This document shows, one piece after another, positions 26,937 to 35,365 of a stretch of DNA of 46,182 nt (the stretch's first letter is position 1; each line of letters opens with the position of its first letter). The translations under genes were made by a program, and so were the position numbers. The DNA comes from an uncultured Clostridium sp. GTDB lineage: Bacteria; Bacillota; Clostridia; TANB77; CAG-508. Below the pieces are notes generated by a model. That model searched no databases, was not told the origin of the DNA, and worked only from the letters and a program-made list of their open reading frames with translations. The DNA lies in NCBI GenBank assembly GCA_946497695.1, contig CAMMLJ010000013.1:1-46182 (forward strand), written 5' to 3'.

Positions 26937-28163
26937 TTATTTATCTCCTTTTTTAGGTCTTCCTCTAGTTGTCTTCTTTTTTGCTTCTGTTGGATTTGTT
27001 TTATCTTCTGTTTTTTCTTCTTTAACCTTATTTTTCTCTTCTTCTTCTTGTTTTGTTTTTTCCTCAATTATTCTCTTTGTTTCGTTATATAAGTCTGGAC
27101 TTAATTGATTTTTATATTCTTCAATTATTTCTATAGTTCTTTCTCTTAATTCATTGTTTAATTTTTCTTTATCTTTTAATATATTATCTGCTTCTAGTAA
27201 ACTATCTGAAGCTAAATCTACAGCCATATCTTCTAGCTGTTCATCAATTCTATCTTTACGTTTTTGTAAAACATCTTTAGATGTTGAGTATAAAGCATCA
27301 TATTGTGCATCTAAGGCTCTATCTAATTGATATATTTGTTCTTCATCTCTGTTATATGCTATATATAATAATTCTGTTAATTCTTCTGAATTTAAGATTC
27401 TTCCAGAAACTTGTGCACTTCCTAAACTTCTTATTAATGTTTCTGTTCTTGTATACAATTCTGTGAATACCATATTTATAATTTCATCTTTAGAATAATT
27501 AGAAATATTTCCTAATTCACTCTTAAAATAAGAAACTACTACATATGTTTTTTGTTGTAATACATTTTGGTTAAAGCTCATTCTTCCTATATAATTAGAG
27601 ATATCTTGTCCATATTCTAAAACATTTTGTTTTCTTCTTATTTCGAAATCTATCATATCTACTTGTTTTTTATTACCTTGTTTTAAAGATTCTGCTCTTC
27701 TTTTTTGTAGATTTTTTATTTCTTCTGCTATAGAATTAACTTTTTCTTTATATGCATCTATTGTTTTTCTTAAATTTAAGCTTCTTGTTTGTACATATAA
27801 TTGGATTGGAAATCTTATTGTATTTAAGAATTCTACAAATCCTCTTTCTACAGATTCTTTCTCTTCTTCAGATAGTAAATCATAGTTTATCCCTTTACAT
27901 TGAATTACCATAATATATTGTTGTCCGTTTTTTCTTATAATCATATCGTCTCTAATCTCATCAAAATCTAGTATTTTATCTGTAGTCTCTCTTTGTATCC
28001 CATTAAATTCTTTATTTGCAGTTTTTATTTCTTTTACTTTTTCTCTTTCTTCTTTCTTTACTTTACTTTTATATACTAAAAAGTAATATGCTACTACTAA
28101 TGCTATAATTATTACTACTAAAACAATTAGCATTATATTTAATCCCATTATAATACCATCCAT
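26937..28163 (-). CDS. Membrane-anchored VirB4 N-domain-like protein
   Basis: 408 residues from ATG 28163, preceded by GGAGGAG; the stop of the PrgI gene lies one base before the ATG, so translation is coupled. One membrane helix (about 7-28) is followed by a basic linker, then a domain (about 60-320) with NGQQYIMVIQCKGINYDLLS and FLNTIRFPIQLYVQTRSLNL, the pattern of the N-terminal, ATP-independent domain of VirB4/TraC proteins. A Lys/Glu/Thr tail ends KKTTRGRPKKGDK, resembling an AT-hook-like GRP motif. No Walker motifs are seen. It probably docks the VirB4 ATPase to the membrane. Confidence 0.7.
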   Translation of the reverse strand: MDGIIMGLNIMLIVLVVIIIALVVAYYFLVYKSKVKKEEREKVKEIKTANKEFNGIQRETTDKILDFDEIRDDMIIRKNGQQYIMVIQCKGINYDLLSEEEKESVERGFVEFLNTIRFPIQLYVQTRSLNLRKTIDAYKEKVNSIAEEIKNLQKRRAESLKQGNKKQVDMIDFEIRRKQNVLEYGQDISNYIGRMSFNQNVLQQKTYVVVSYFKSELGNISNYSKDEIINMVFTELYTRTETLIRSLGSAQVSGRILNSEELTELLYIAYNRDEEQIYQLDRALDAQYDALYSTSKDVLQKRKDRIDEQLEDMAVDLASDSLLEADNILKDKEKLNNELRERTIEIIEEYKNQLSPDLYNETKRIIEEKTKQEEEEKNKVKEEKTEDKTNPTEAKKKTTRGRPKKGDK

Positions 28164-28164
28164 A

Positions 28165-28536
28165 TTATTGCTCCTCCTTTGTATTTTCTTCTTCCTCATC
28201 TGTCTTTGTATCCGCATATGAGTATATACGTCTTTTAGCTTTAAATTTTATATATCTATTTATAATTTCATCTAGTGATTCTCCACCAACTTTTTTTGTA
28301 ACAGCAATTCCTGCTATTGTAGGTATTTTTACTGCACCATATATCCAACCTAAAAGTCCAAAAATACCCATTATAATAAAACCTACCATTTTATAATTTA
28401 ATATCATTCCAAATATAACAAAAAATACTGATCCAATAAGAGCTCCTACACCAGTCGTAATTAGTGATTTAGTAGTAAAAATATATAATATTCTTGACTC
28501 ACCCTTATAGTTTCTTGGAACATAATATGTACCCAT
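28165..28536 (-). CDS. PrgI-family membrane protein
   Basis: 123 residues with two membrane helices (about 24-46 and 50-70), the MGTYYVPRNYK start, and the later I-x-G-x-x-V/A-T-K-K and LDEIINRYIKF segments typical of the PrgI family (a VirB3-like position in Gram-positive type IV secretion operons). It is followed by the VirB4 genes, the usual order. The acidic C-terminus (TDEEEENTKEEQ) encodes the ribosome site of the next gene. Confidence 0.85.
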   Translation of the reverse strand: MGTYYVPRNYKGESRILYIFTTKSLITTGVGALIGSVFFVIFGMILNYKMVGFIIMGIFGLLGWIYGAVKIPTIAGIAVTKKVGGESLDEIINRYIKFKAKRRIYSYADTKTDEEEENTKEEQ

Positions 28537-28580
28537 TCCTTTTTCCTCCTTTTAGCTTTAGTTTTATTTACATTACATTA

Positions 28581-28979
28581 TTAAAAATCTTTCATAAAGT
28601 TATATACGATTGTCCAAATAGAATATGCACCAAATACTACTATTATTGATACTACCAAACCGACCAGTTGCTTTTTAAGTTTTGCTTGATCTTCAGGACT
28701 AGTTGAAGTTGCATATTTAATACCCATAATACAAGTTACAACTACTAATACTCCCATTGCCACTGCAACTAATGCTTGTGCAATTGGTAGAACTGCAGTT
28801 GCAACATCTGAACTTTTAATAACTTCATTGGATTTACCTTTATTGATAAATGTTTCTGCATCACTCATTAATTCATCCCAAGATTTTACTTTATCTGCTG
28901 CAAAAGTAGATGTAGCGGGAATAAATATTATTGCTAATACAATTAATAGATTAATTACAAAAAAAGTTGATTTTTTCAC
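28581..28979 (-). CDS. VirB2/TrbC-like pilin, third copy
   Basis: 132 residues, GTG start at 28979 with AAGGAG upstream. Signal peptide about 1-27 (STFA|AD), then two membrane helices (about 65-90 and 105-127) with the linker GIKYATSTSPEDQAKLKKQL. This hydrophobic-hairpin layout is that of VirB2/TrbC major pilins. It differs from the first two copies by a longer N-terminal soluble part and by its own promoter at 29019-29047; it heads the long transcript carrying the rest of the locus. Confidence 0.8.
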   Translation of the reverse strand: MKKSTFFVINLLIVLAIIFIPATSTFAADKVKSWDELMSDAETFINKGKSNEVIKSSDVATAVLPIAQALVAVAMGVLVVVTCIMGIKYATSTSPEDQAKLKKQLVGLVVSIIVVFGAYSIWTIVYNFMKDF

Positions 28980-29018
28980 TTTTTAACACTCCTTTTCCCC
29001 CAACTTATACTTATATTA

Positions 29019-29047
29019 ATTATACTTTATCTAATAGCTTTTTGCAA
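29019..29047 (-). promoter_or_regulatory. Promoter of the main secretion-like operon
   Basis: TTGCAA, 17-base spacer, TATAAT on the minus strand. The -35 box, spacing and -10 box are the same as in the promoter at 29965-29993. Confidence 0.8.
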
Positions 29048-29114
29048 TAAAATATGACTAAATGTCTTAATTTTGTAAAATTTTCTACAGTTTTTTTAAT
29101 ATATTTTTTGCAAC

Positions 29115-29166
29115 AAAAATCCTAAATGCAAAGCAAGACAATCTTGCCTAACATTTAGGATTTTTT
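29115..29166 (-). terminator. Terminator between pilin genes two and three
   Basis: 12-bp outer stem (AAATCCTAAATG/CATTTAGGATTT) with an inner CAAGA/TCTTG stem and T-run on the minus strand. It separates the two-pilin transcript from the rest. Confidence 0.8.
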
Positions 29167-29185
29167 ATAAATATTTATTCTCTTA

Positions 29186-29542
29186 TTAGATTCCTTGAGC
29201 AAATCTCATAACTATTGCTACTAGATTTGATGCTGCAAAGAAAATTATTGTTCCTATTAAATATGGTATTAATTTTTCTTTTATAGTGGCTTTTTCATTA
29301 GGGCTAGATAACATATACCTCATTCCTAATACTAATAATGCAATTAATGATACTGCAGTTCCACCAATTTGCACAATTCTATAAACCTTACCCGATTTAT
29401 TTCTTAAATCAGATACTCCGGAAGTGTTATAAATTCCAGAAAGGTCTGTCGTGTCAAAATCTGCATAAGCATAATTTGTAATATTAGTAATTACTAATAC
29501 CATAAATATAATAGTTAAAATTTTTAATATTTTATTTTTCAT
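29186..29542 (-). CDS. VirB2/TrbC-like pilin, second copy
   Basis: 118 residues from ATG 29542, with GGTGAT just upstream; a TTG at 29554 would overlap that site. Signal peptide about 1-24 (YAYA|DF), then a short soluble stretch and two membrane helices (about 54-75 and 88-111) joined by a charged linker, GMRYMLSSPNEKATIKEKL. The linker matches the other two pilins ([AG]-[IM]-[KR]-Y-x-x-S/A-x-P-x-[DE]-K-A). Probably a structural pilin subunit of the secretion-like machine. It follows the first pilin by 15 bp and ends before a strong terminator. Confidence 0.8.
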   Translation of the reverse strand: MKNKILKILTIIFMVLVITNITNYAYADFDTTDLSGIYNTSGVSDLRNKSGKVYRIVQIGGTAVSLIALLVLGMRYMLSSPNEKATIKEKLIPYLIGTIIFFAASNLVAIVMRFAQGI

Positions 29543-29557
29543 ATTTATCACCAAATA

Positions 29558-29914
29558 TTATGATATACCACTAGCAAAATTCTTAATAATTCCTAGTAAT
29601 CCTGAAGCTGCAAATAATACGATTGCTCCTACGATATATACAACAGCATGTTTTTTTATTTCTGCTTTATCATTTGGTGCAGCTGAGATATATTTTATAG
29701 CTAAAACTATAAGCATAACAATAGCAACTGCTACACCAACTATTTGTGCTACTGAAAGTAACATACCACCAATTCTGTTTACAGAACTATCAGCGCCTGT
29801 AGATACTGCTGAAATTGTTGGGTAACTTGCAAATACTATTGATGATGCAAGTAAAATTCCTAATACTACAATTATTGCTGTTATTACTTGTGCCATTCTT
29901 TTTGAAATCTTCAT
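29558..29914 (-). CDS. VirB2/TrbC-like pilin, first copy
   Basis: 118 residues, ATG 29914 with GAGGAGG upstream. Signal peptide about 1-30 (SIVFA|SY), then two membrane helices (about 50-72 and 85-110) with the linker AIKYISAAPNDKAEIKKHA. First gene of the two-pilin transcript, behind a strong promoter. Two small pilins expressed from a short, terminated unit would allow more pilin than channel protein, the ratio a pilus needs. Confidence 0.82.
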   Translation of the reverse strand: MKISKRMAQVITAIIVVLGILLASSIVFASYPTISAVSTGADSSVNRIGGMLLSVAQIVGVAVAIVMLIVLAIKYISAAPNDKAEIKKHAVVYIVGAIVLFAASGLLGIIKNFASGIS

Positions 29915-29964
29915 TGCACTTTTCCTCCTCTTATTTATATAATTTAATACTAATACATAAATTT

Positions 29965-29993
29965 ATTATACAACATTTGTTTTTTCTTTGCAA
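29965..29993 (-). promoter_or_regulatory. Promoter of the two-pilin unit
   Basis: TTGCAA, 17-base spacer, TATAAT on the minus strand, about 50 bases before the first pilin. Confidence 0.8.
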
Positions 29994-30037
29994 TATGTTT
30001 TGTTTTTTTAAAGAAAATGTAAATTTTTTGTAATATT

Positions 30038-30193
30038 CTAAACTTTCTCTATATTTAAAATTTCTTCATTATAATATTTAGCTATTAATACATCTAATTC
30101 TACACTTATTTTATAAATTATATCATAATCTACATTTTTTTCTATACTTTTGTTTAATTTATCCCTCACTTTGCAAATTTCTTCATTTAACAT
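30038..30193 (-). CDS. Spo0E-like aspartyl-phosphate phosphatase
   Basis: 51 residues, ATG 30193 with AAGGAG nine bases upstream. The short two-helix layout and the motif SVELDVLIAKYY match the S-x-x-L-D-x-L-I signature of the Spo0E family. Family members dephosphorylate Spo0A~P and so delay sporulation, which suggests that the organism belongs to a spore-forming lineage. The small size is normal for the family. It lies upstream of the pilin promoter, in the same direction. Confidence 0.75.
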   Translation of the reverse strand: MLNEEICKVRDKLNKSIEKNVDYDIIYKISVELDVLIAKYYNEEILNIEKV

Positions 30194-30335
30194 CTAAACC
30201 ACTCCTTTTTTTATTTTTTTCTTTTGTATATTTTTATGCTACCATATTTTTACATCTATTTCAATCAAATATTCCTATTTTTCAATAGTTTTCAAACTTT
30301 TCGTATGACTGTTTTTTTATTTTTTTTGCAAAATA

Positions 30336-30364
30336 AAAAAAGAAGATACAAATTTCTTCTTTTT
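30336..30364 (-). terminator. Terminator after the M16 peptidase gene
   Basis: AAAAAGAAG/CTTCTTTTT stem with ten-base loop and T-run on the minus strand. The remaining bases from 30194 to 30335 hold no gene, only poly-T/A-rich sequence. Confidence 0.7.
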
Positions 30365-30382
30365 CTATTATTATCTACGATT

Positions 30383-31657
30383 TTATTTTTTCGGTTTGAT
30401 AACAGATAAAATCATTTTATCTTCTTTAAACTTATTTTTTAACATTTCATTTACTTCATCAAGATTAATTTTTTTCCATTTTTCGATATATTCAAAAGTT
30501 ATAATATTGTTCAAATAATCTCTCATAAAGATTCTAGCTATTTGTGCAGAACTGTTATACGAGGTAACTAGTCTGCCATATATTTTATTTTTAGTTCTGT
30601 TAAATGCTTTTTCGGGAATTCCATCTTTTATTAATTTTCTGACATTTTCTTTAAATTTTTCAAAAACCCTTTCTGGATCTTTTGATGAAGAAAATATCAT
30701 CATGTGTGAATATATATCAGAATACTCATATTCTAGGTCTGGTTCAGTTATTATTAAACCTTCTTCATATAATTCTTTAAACAATTCTGAATTTTCATCG
30801 AAAATACAATTTAAAATTATATTTAGGATTAATTCTTTTTTTATAATATCTGTTTCTTCTACTTTGTCTTTAATACCAATTACAAAAGCAGGTATACTAA
30901 TTTCCATTTCTTCTTGTTTTTCTTTTTTTAAAATTTCTTCTTTTTCAACAGGATAAATTCTTTTAATTTCCCCCTGTTTTTCAAAATGTTCCATATTTTC
31001 TTTTATTAGATTTAATATATATTCAGGTTTAAAGTTACCACATACTGCCAATACCATATTAGATGGATGATAGAATGTATTATAACAATTATATAATATA
31101 TCTTTATTAATTTTATTTATAGAATCAATTGTACCGGCAACATCAATTCTTATCGGGCAAACATTATACATACATTGTAATGCATTTAAAAACACCTTAG
31201 AAATAGGATCATCATCATACATCTTAATCTCTTGCGCAATTATTCCTTTTTCCTTTTCTACATTTTCATCTGTATAATATGGATTAAAAATATAATTTAA
31301 TAGCTCATTAAATGCTGGTTCAAAATTGTCTATTGTTTCAAAATAATATGCAGTATGATCATTTGTAGTATATGCATTTGCCTCTACTCCTAGAGCTGTT
31401 AATCTATCTAAGCTATTAGTTCCATCTGCTTGTTCAAACATTTTGTGCTCTAAAAAATGCGCAACACCATCTGGAATAGTTACTTCAGCATTAGTTTTAG
31501 GATTAATAAAATGATTATCTATCGAACCAAATTTTGTACCTATTATTGCCATCTTTTTATTAGTATTCTCCTTAGGGATAATAATAACTTTTAAGCCATT
31601 GTCTAATTCTTCAAAATATGCTTTTTCTTTTACTGTTTTATTTTCTATAATTTTCAT
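30383..31657 (-). CDS. M16-family zinc metallopeptidase (YmfH-type, active subunit)
   Basis: 424 residues. The inverted zinc motif H-F-L-E-H stands at 67-71 (GVAHFLEHKMFEQ), and the more distal Glu lies in EKEKGIIAQEI, as in active M16 peptidases. The second half is the usual substrate-holding M16 repeat. It pairs with the upstream 31726-32985 gene, which lacks the motif: the YmfF/YmfH arrangement of Firmicutes, where an active and an inactive subunit form a heterodimer. Substrates are unknown; relatives process peptides. GGAGG precedes ATG 31657. Confidence 0.88.
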   Translation of the reverse strand: MKIIENKTVKEKAYFEELDNGLKVIIIPKENTNKKMAIIGTKFGSIDNHFINPKTNAEVTIPDGVAHFLEHKMFEQADGTNSLDRLTALGVEANAYTTNDHTAYYFETIDNFEPAFNELLNYIFNPYYTDENVEKEKGIIAQEIKMYDDDPISKVFLNALQCMYNVCPIRIDVAGTIDSINKINKDILYNCYNTFYHPSNMVLAVCGNFKPEYILNLIKENMEHFEKQGEIKRIYPVEKEEILKKEKQEEMEISIPAFVIGIKDKVEETDIIKKELILNIILNCIFDENSELFKELYEEGLIITEPDLEYEYSDIYSHMMIFSSSKDPERVFEKFKENVRKLIKDGIPEKAFNRTKNKIYGRLVTSYNSSAQIARIFMRDYLNNIITFEYIEKWKKINLDEVNEMLKNKFKEDKMILSVIKPKK

Positions 31658-31694
31658 TATACCCTCCTAATTTATTAATTTATCGGATAGGAAT

Positions 31695-31722
31695 AGGGAT
31701 TAGGGGACGTTCCTCGAAATCT
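31695..31722. repeat. REP-like element between the two M16 genes
   Basis: AGGGATTAGGGGACGTTCCT followed by CGAAATCTCT; imperfect inverted arms. Same family as the elements at 8032, 34529, 35160 and 36476. Confidence 0.55.
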
Positions 31723-31725
31723 CTC

Positions 31726-32985
31726 CTAGTTTCTTAAAAAATAAATTGTATTTATTTTAAGATTATTTGCTACGGTAATAATGTTTTCTTTGGTCGCTCG
31801 TTCTATATTACTTTTATATTCTTCTATTGTCATAATTTTGTCAGATAGTTCTTGTCCGTAATAATATGAAATTTCTATATCTTGTTCTTCTTGAATATTA
31901 TTTATTGTAGCTATTAATGTTCTTTTAGCTTGATTTATATCTTTATCTGAAAACACTCCATTTTTCATATCTTTTAATTGTTGTTTTATTATTTCTAAAG
32001 CTTTTTGATAATTTTCTATTTCTATGCCTGCTCTTATAAAAATGTTTGATTTTAATTTCATGTAATTTGAAGATACAGTATATGCTAAACTAGCTTTTTC
32101 CCTTACGTTTTGGAATAATTTCGAACTAGCACTACCTCCCAATATAGTATTATAAACTTGAGCTGCATATTTTTCTTCATCATTTTGTAAATTCAAATCC
32201 ATACCGATTACGATTTTCCCTTGTGTCACATCCATTTTCTCTTGGATTATTTTTTCATCATTTATATTACTAACAGATCCATGTGTTATATAGTTGTGTG
32301 TCCTTGATTTTAAAGAGTTTATAATCTCATTTTCTTGAATAATTGATGTTATATTACTATTTATTCCTGATACAAATATATCAATTTTACAAGTATTGAT
32401 TAATTCTTTATAGTATTCATATAAATTTTGCGCTGTTATTTCTTCTAGTTTTTCTACATAACCATATTTATAAATACCATAAGGTCTTCCTTCATACATT
32501 TCTTCTATACATCTATTTAATGCATACATTGTTTTATTATCTATTTTTGAGTTTATTATTTGTTTTAAATTGTTTTTTTCTTGTTCTAAATATTCTTCGT
32601 TAAATTTATTATTTTCAATATTTGGATTAAATACTATATCTAATAATACTTCTATGCTCTTTTTTAACAAATCTTCTTTTTTAGGTAAATATTCTTCGTT
32701 TAAACTCTCCAAATAAAACTTCAAAACATGATTATCTCCAGACTTATCTATTCCAGAATCAAACTCTGCTCCATATAATTCTGCAAGTTTGCTAGTAATT
32801 TCTTCTCTTGTTTTTAGTTTTTCACTTCCTCTTCTTAACATTAAAGCAATTAGAGTATCTTTTGTTGCATTTTCATATGTTATTGGAAAAGTTAAAAATA
32901 CTGCACATAGATTTGTTTTAAATTTATTTGTATTAATATTATGAAGTGTAATCCCTTCTTTTAAATTAATTTTATTATATGACAT
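31726..32985 (-). CDS. M16-family peptidase-like protein (YmfF-type, inactive subunit)
   Basis: 419 residues with the M16 fold pattern, but where H-x-x-E-H would stand it has LMLRRGSEKLKTREEITSKL, so no zinc site. The C-terminal half keeps the VLGGSASSKLFQNVREKASLAYTV-like block (here starting YNTILGG) conserved in M16 proteins. It is the partner of the active YmfH-type protein downstream. The start (MSYNKINLKEGI) follows an AGGAG-type site. Confidence 0.85.
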   Translation of the reverse strand: MSYNKINLKEGITLHNINTNKFKTNLCAVFLTFPITYENATKDTLIALMLRRGSEKLKTREEITSKLAELYGAEFDSGIDKSGDNHVLKFYLESLNEEYLPKKEDLLKKSIEVLLDIVFNPNIENNKFNEEYLEQEKNNLKQIINSKIDNKTMYALNRCIEEMYEGRPYGIYKYGYVEKLEEITAQNLYEYYKELINTCKIDIFVSGINSNITSIIQENEIINSLKSRTHNYITHGSVSNINDEKIIQEKMDVTQGKIVIGMDLNLQNDEEKYAAQVYNTILGGSASSKLFQNVREKASLAYTVSSNYMKLKSNIFIRAGIEIENYQKALEIIKQQLKDMKNGVFSDKDINQAKRTLIATINNIQEEQDIEISYYYGQELSDKIMTIEEYKSNIERATKENIITVANNLKINTIYFLRN

Positions 32986-33029
32986 TATATTTCTCCTTTT
33001 TTATCTTATTCTTTACTGTTTTTATTTTT

Positions 33030-34517
33030 TTATTCTATATAATAAATTAGCAAATCTTCAATTTCTCCAGTTTTATTATAATTATTTTTTATATAATCTT
33101 TTATTTTAGTTGATTCTTGTCCAATATAATCTTCTTCTTTAATTAATATATAAGTATTTTTTAAATTTTTTATTTTATTTAGAACTCTTTCTTCTCCATT
33201 ATATCCCCAATTTCCTAAAAAAGGTAAATCAAAATCTTGATAGTTTTGATTCAATAAAATACGATATATATTTGCTTCTGTTGCAAATATAATAACATCT
33301 TGATTACTAGCTTGTTTTACATTTATAAAGTTTATAACTTTATCTATTTTATTTTTTGCTTCCTCTGTAGCAACCATACCAAAATATGGATTATCAAAAG
33401 TTGTTTGGTATGTATTGCTTGTTATTTGTATCGTAAAAATCGTTATATAATATATATTTAATGACAAAACTAAAATTACATATCCTATTAATATTCTTTT
33501 TATAATTTTTTGTTTCAATACATCTTGAATTTTTCTTATTAGTATTACATCAAAGAAATATATACTGTATATTATTGAAACTAAAGATGCCAATTCTATA
33601 TGATATGTATTAAATATTGGATATCCTATTAATAAGCTTGTTAGCATAAAACATAAGAAAAATTTAGTTATTTTTATAATCTCATTTTCTTTTGCTATTT
33701 TGTATTTTTTAGTTGCAACTATTAAACCTATTATTGTTAGTATTGGTATAAGATAAAATATCATATACTCCCATATAAAAGATATATTATGATTTGCAAA
33801 CTCTCCTATACCCAAGAAACAATAATTAATAAAATCATTAAATTGACCTTGTATTGCAAGCCATATTACCCATATAGCAGTTATTACAGCAAAAATTACA
33901 TATATACCAGCTAATTTTTTTATTATTTTTTTTATTTCTTTTCTATATTCGTAAATTACAAATATACTTAGCCCCATTAAATAATATATTCCTATATTTT
34001 GCTTTGTAGCAAATATCAATGCTGAAACTATCCCCTGTTGTATAACATTTATTTTTAATCCATCTTGCTTTATAATAAAATTCATGCCTAATAGCCAAAA
34101 AAGCATTGCTAATGTATTATAATTAGCACCATTAGTATATAAATCTTTAATAATTGGTAAGATAATTAGAGATATATACATAATAGATCTTAATGTCGGT
34201 ATTTTTAATTTTCTTAAAATATTCAATATTAATAAAAATATTATTTCAAAAATAATTATTGCAAATATTTTATAAACAAAAAAATTCGCTCCAAAAACAT
34301 TTAAAAATATCTTAGCTAAATAAAAGAATAGTGGAGTATCTATTACATTGTTTTGTGAATATAATTGCACGCCATTTAAAAGTTTATAAACATTTGCAAA
34401 TGTAAACATCTCATCAGATATTCCTATTTGATTATTACATAATACTAAACCTGAGAAGCAAAAAAATATGAATATTGCACTATATAGTATCTTATATTTT
34501 TTTACATTTTCTTTCAT
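33030..34517 (-). CDS. Polytopic membrane glycosyltransferase-like protein (GT39/GT83 type)
   Basis: About 495 residues from ATG 34517, preceded by AAGGAG. A longer frame to 34625 exists only because three tandem copies of a 33-bp repeat happen to be open; that extension is rejected. About ten to eleven membrane helices. After the first helix comes GISDEMFTFANVYKLLNG, the acidic first loop typical of lipid-phosphate-sugar-dependent GT-C glycosyltransferases, and the C-terminal 100 residues are outside the membrane. Such enzymes move sugars from polyprenyl phosphates to proteins or lipids on the outer face. The substrate is unknown. Confidence 0.7.
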   Translation of the reverse strand: MKENVKKYKILYSAIFIFFCFSGLVLCNNQIGISDEMFTFANVYKLLNGVQLYSQNNVIDTPLFFYLAKIFLNVFGANFFVYKIFAIIIFEIIFLLILNILRKLKIPTLRSIMYISLIILPIIKDLYTNGANYNTLAMLFWLLGMNFIIKQDGLKINVIQQGIVSALIFATKQNIGIYYLMGLSIFVIYEYRKEIKKIIKKLAGIYVIFAVITAIWVIWLAIQGQFNDFINYCFLGIGEFANHNISFIWEYMIFYLIPILTIIGLIVATKKYKIAKENEIIKITKFFLCFMLTSLLIGYPIFNTYHIELASLVSIIYSIYFFDVILIRKIQDVLKQKIIKRILIGYVILVLSLNIYYITIFTIQITSNTYQTTFDNPYFGMVATEEAKNKIDKVINFINVKQASNQDVIIFATEANIYRILLNQNYQDFDLPFLGNWGYNGEERVLNKIKNLKNTYILIKEEDYIGQESTKIKDYIKNNYNKTGEIEDLLIYYIE

Positions 34518-34528
34518 TTTTTCTCCTT

Positions 34529-34625
34529 CGGGATTTAGGAACGTTCCTTTCTTCCCCCATTCGGGATTTAAGGACGTTCCTTTCTTCCCCCATTCGGGAT
34601 TTAAGGACGTTCCTTTCTTCCCCAT
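34529..34625. repeat. Three tandem 33-bp units of the REP-like element
   Basis: Each unit starts CGGGATTTAAGGACGTTCCT and continues with TTCTTCCCCCATT; units begin at 34529, 34562 and 34595. As 33 is a multiple of three, the minus strand reads GKKGTSLNPEW repeatedly. Confidence 0.85.
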
Positions 34626-34633
34626 ATTTATCC

Positions 34634-35077
34634 CTATTTATTTAATAATTCTTTCACACATTCGCTTATTGTTTTACCATCCGCACTCACTCCAAGTTTT
34701 GCCTTAGCTTGGTCCATAACTTTTCCCATATCTTTAATAGAACTTGCTCCTGTTTCTTTAATAATTTCTTGTATTATTGGTATAATTTCTTCTTTAGTTA
34801 ATTGTTTTGGCAAATATTCTTCTATTATAGATATTTCTTCTTTTACTTCATTTATTAGATCTTCTCTAGCACTTTTTTCGTAATCTGGTAAAGAATCCTT
34901 TCTAGTTTTGGCTTCTTTAGCAATTATTTGCATAATTTCATCATCTTTTAGTTCTACTCCACCATCTTTTTCTTTTTGTAAAATTGCTGCTCTAATCATT
35001 TGCACAACATTTTTTCTTACAATATTCTTTTCCTTCATACTATTCTTTAAGTCTTCTAACAATTTTTCCTTCAACAT
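34634..35077 (-). CDS. yqeY: GatB/YqeY domain protein
   Basis: 147 residues, the normal length for YqeY, built on the tRNA-binding tail domain of GatB. Seen: the N-terminal MLKEKLLEDLKNSMKEKN helix, the central EEYLPKQLTKEEI and the C-terminal GASSIKDMGKVMDQAKAK segments, all typical. Its cellular role is not well defined; it is often next to rpsU, as here (rpsU upstream, same strand). AGGAGGAATAG precedes ATG 35077. Confidence 0.93.
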   Translation of the reverse strand: MLKEKLLEDLKNSMKEKNIVRKNVVQMIRAAILQKEKDGGVELKDDEIMQIIAKEAKTRKDSLPDYEKSAREDLINEVKEEISIIEEYLPKQLTKEEIIPIIQEIIKETGASSIKDMGKVMDQAKAKLGVSADGKTISECVKELLNK

Positions 35078-35159
35078 AACTATTCCTCCTAATAAATTTG
35101 ATTTTTATTTTGTAATTCTTTATTCTTCTTACTTTTTCACTTTTTCTAATTTTCTCATA

Positions 35160-35297
35160 TAGGGATTTTTAAGCCATCTCAGAAATCTTCGGTTTCACAT
35201 ATATCTGTGGCTACAAAATCGAAGATTTCGACCACAGATTAATTTCGTGTAGGTGGTCTATAGTTGATAAAGTAAACAGAACATCCCCAAATCCCTA
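35160..35297. repeat. REP-flanked structured element between yqeY and rpsU
   Basis: Outer inverted arms TAGGGATTT (35160-35168) and AAATCCCTA (35289-35297). Inside, GAAATCTTCG (35182-35191) pairs with CGAAGATTTC (35220-35229), and ATCTGTGG (35203-35210) pairs with CCACAGAT (35232-35239); the two pairings interleave as in a pseudoknot. GACCAC and GTGGTC form a further pair. No gene is seen in 35078-35310. Confidence 0.55.
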
Positions 35298-35310
35298 TTT
35301 AGACTAAATC

Positions 35311-35350
35311 AAAAAGGTTGGAAGCAGATTCACTCTAAATTCCAACCTTA
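35311..35350 (-). terminator. rpsU terminator
   Basis: AAGGTTGGAA/TTCCAACCTT stem with T-run on the minus strand. Confidence 0.85.
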
Positions 35351-35365
35351 TTAACTAATTTTATA

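Noticed and set aside
34518..34625. N-terminal extension of the GT-C glycosyltransferase-like protein with three GKKGTSLNPEW repeats
   Set aside because: It is translation of three tandem 33-bp non-coding repeats; AAGGAG before ATG 34517 marks the real start.
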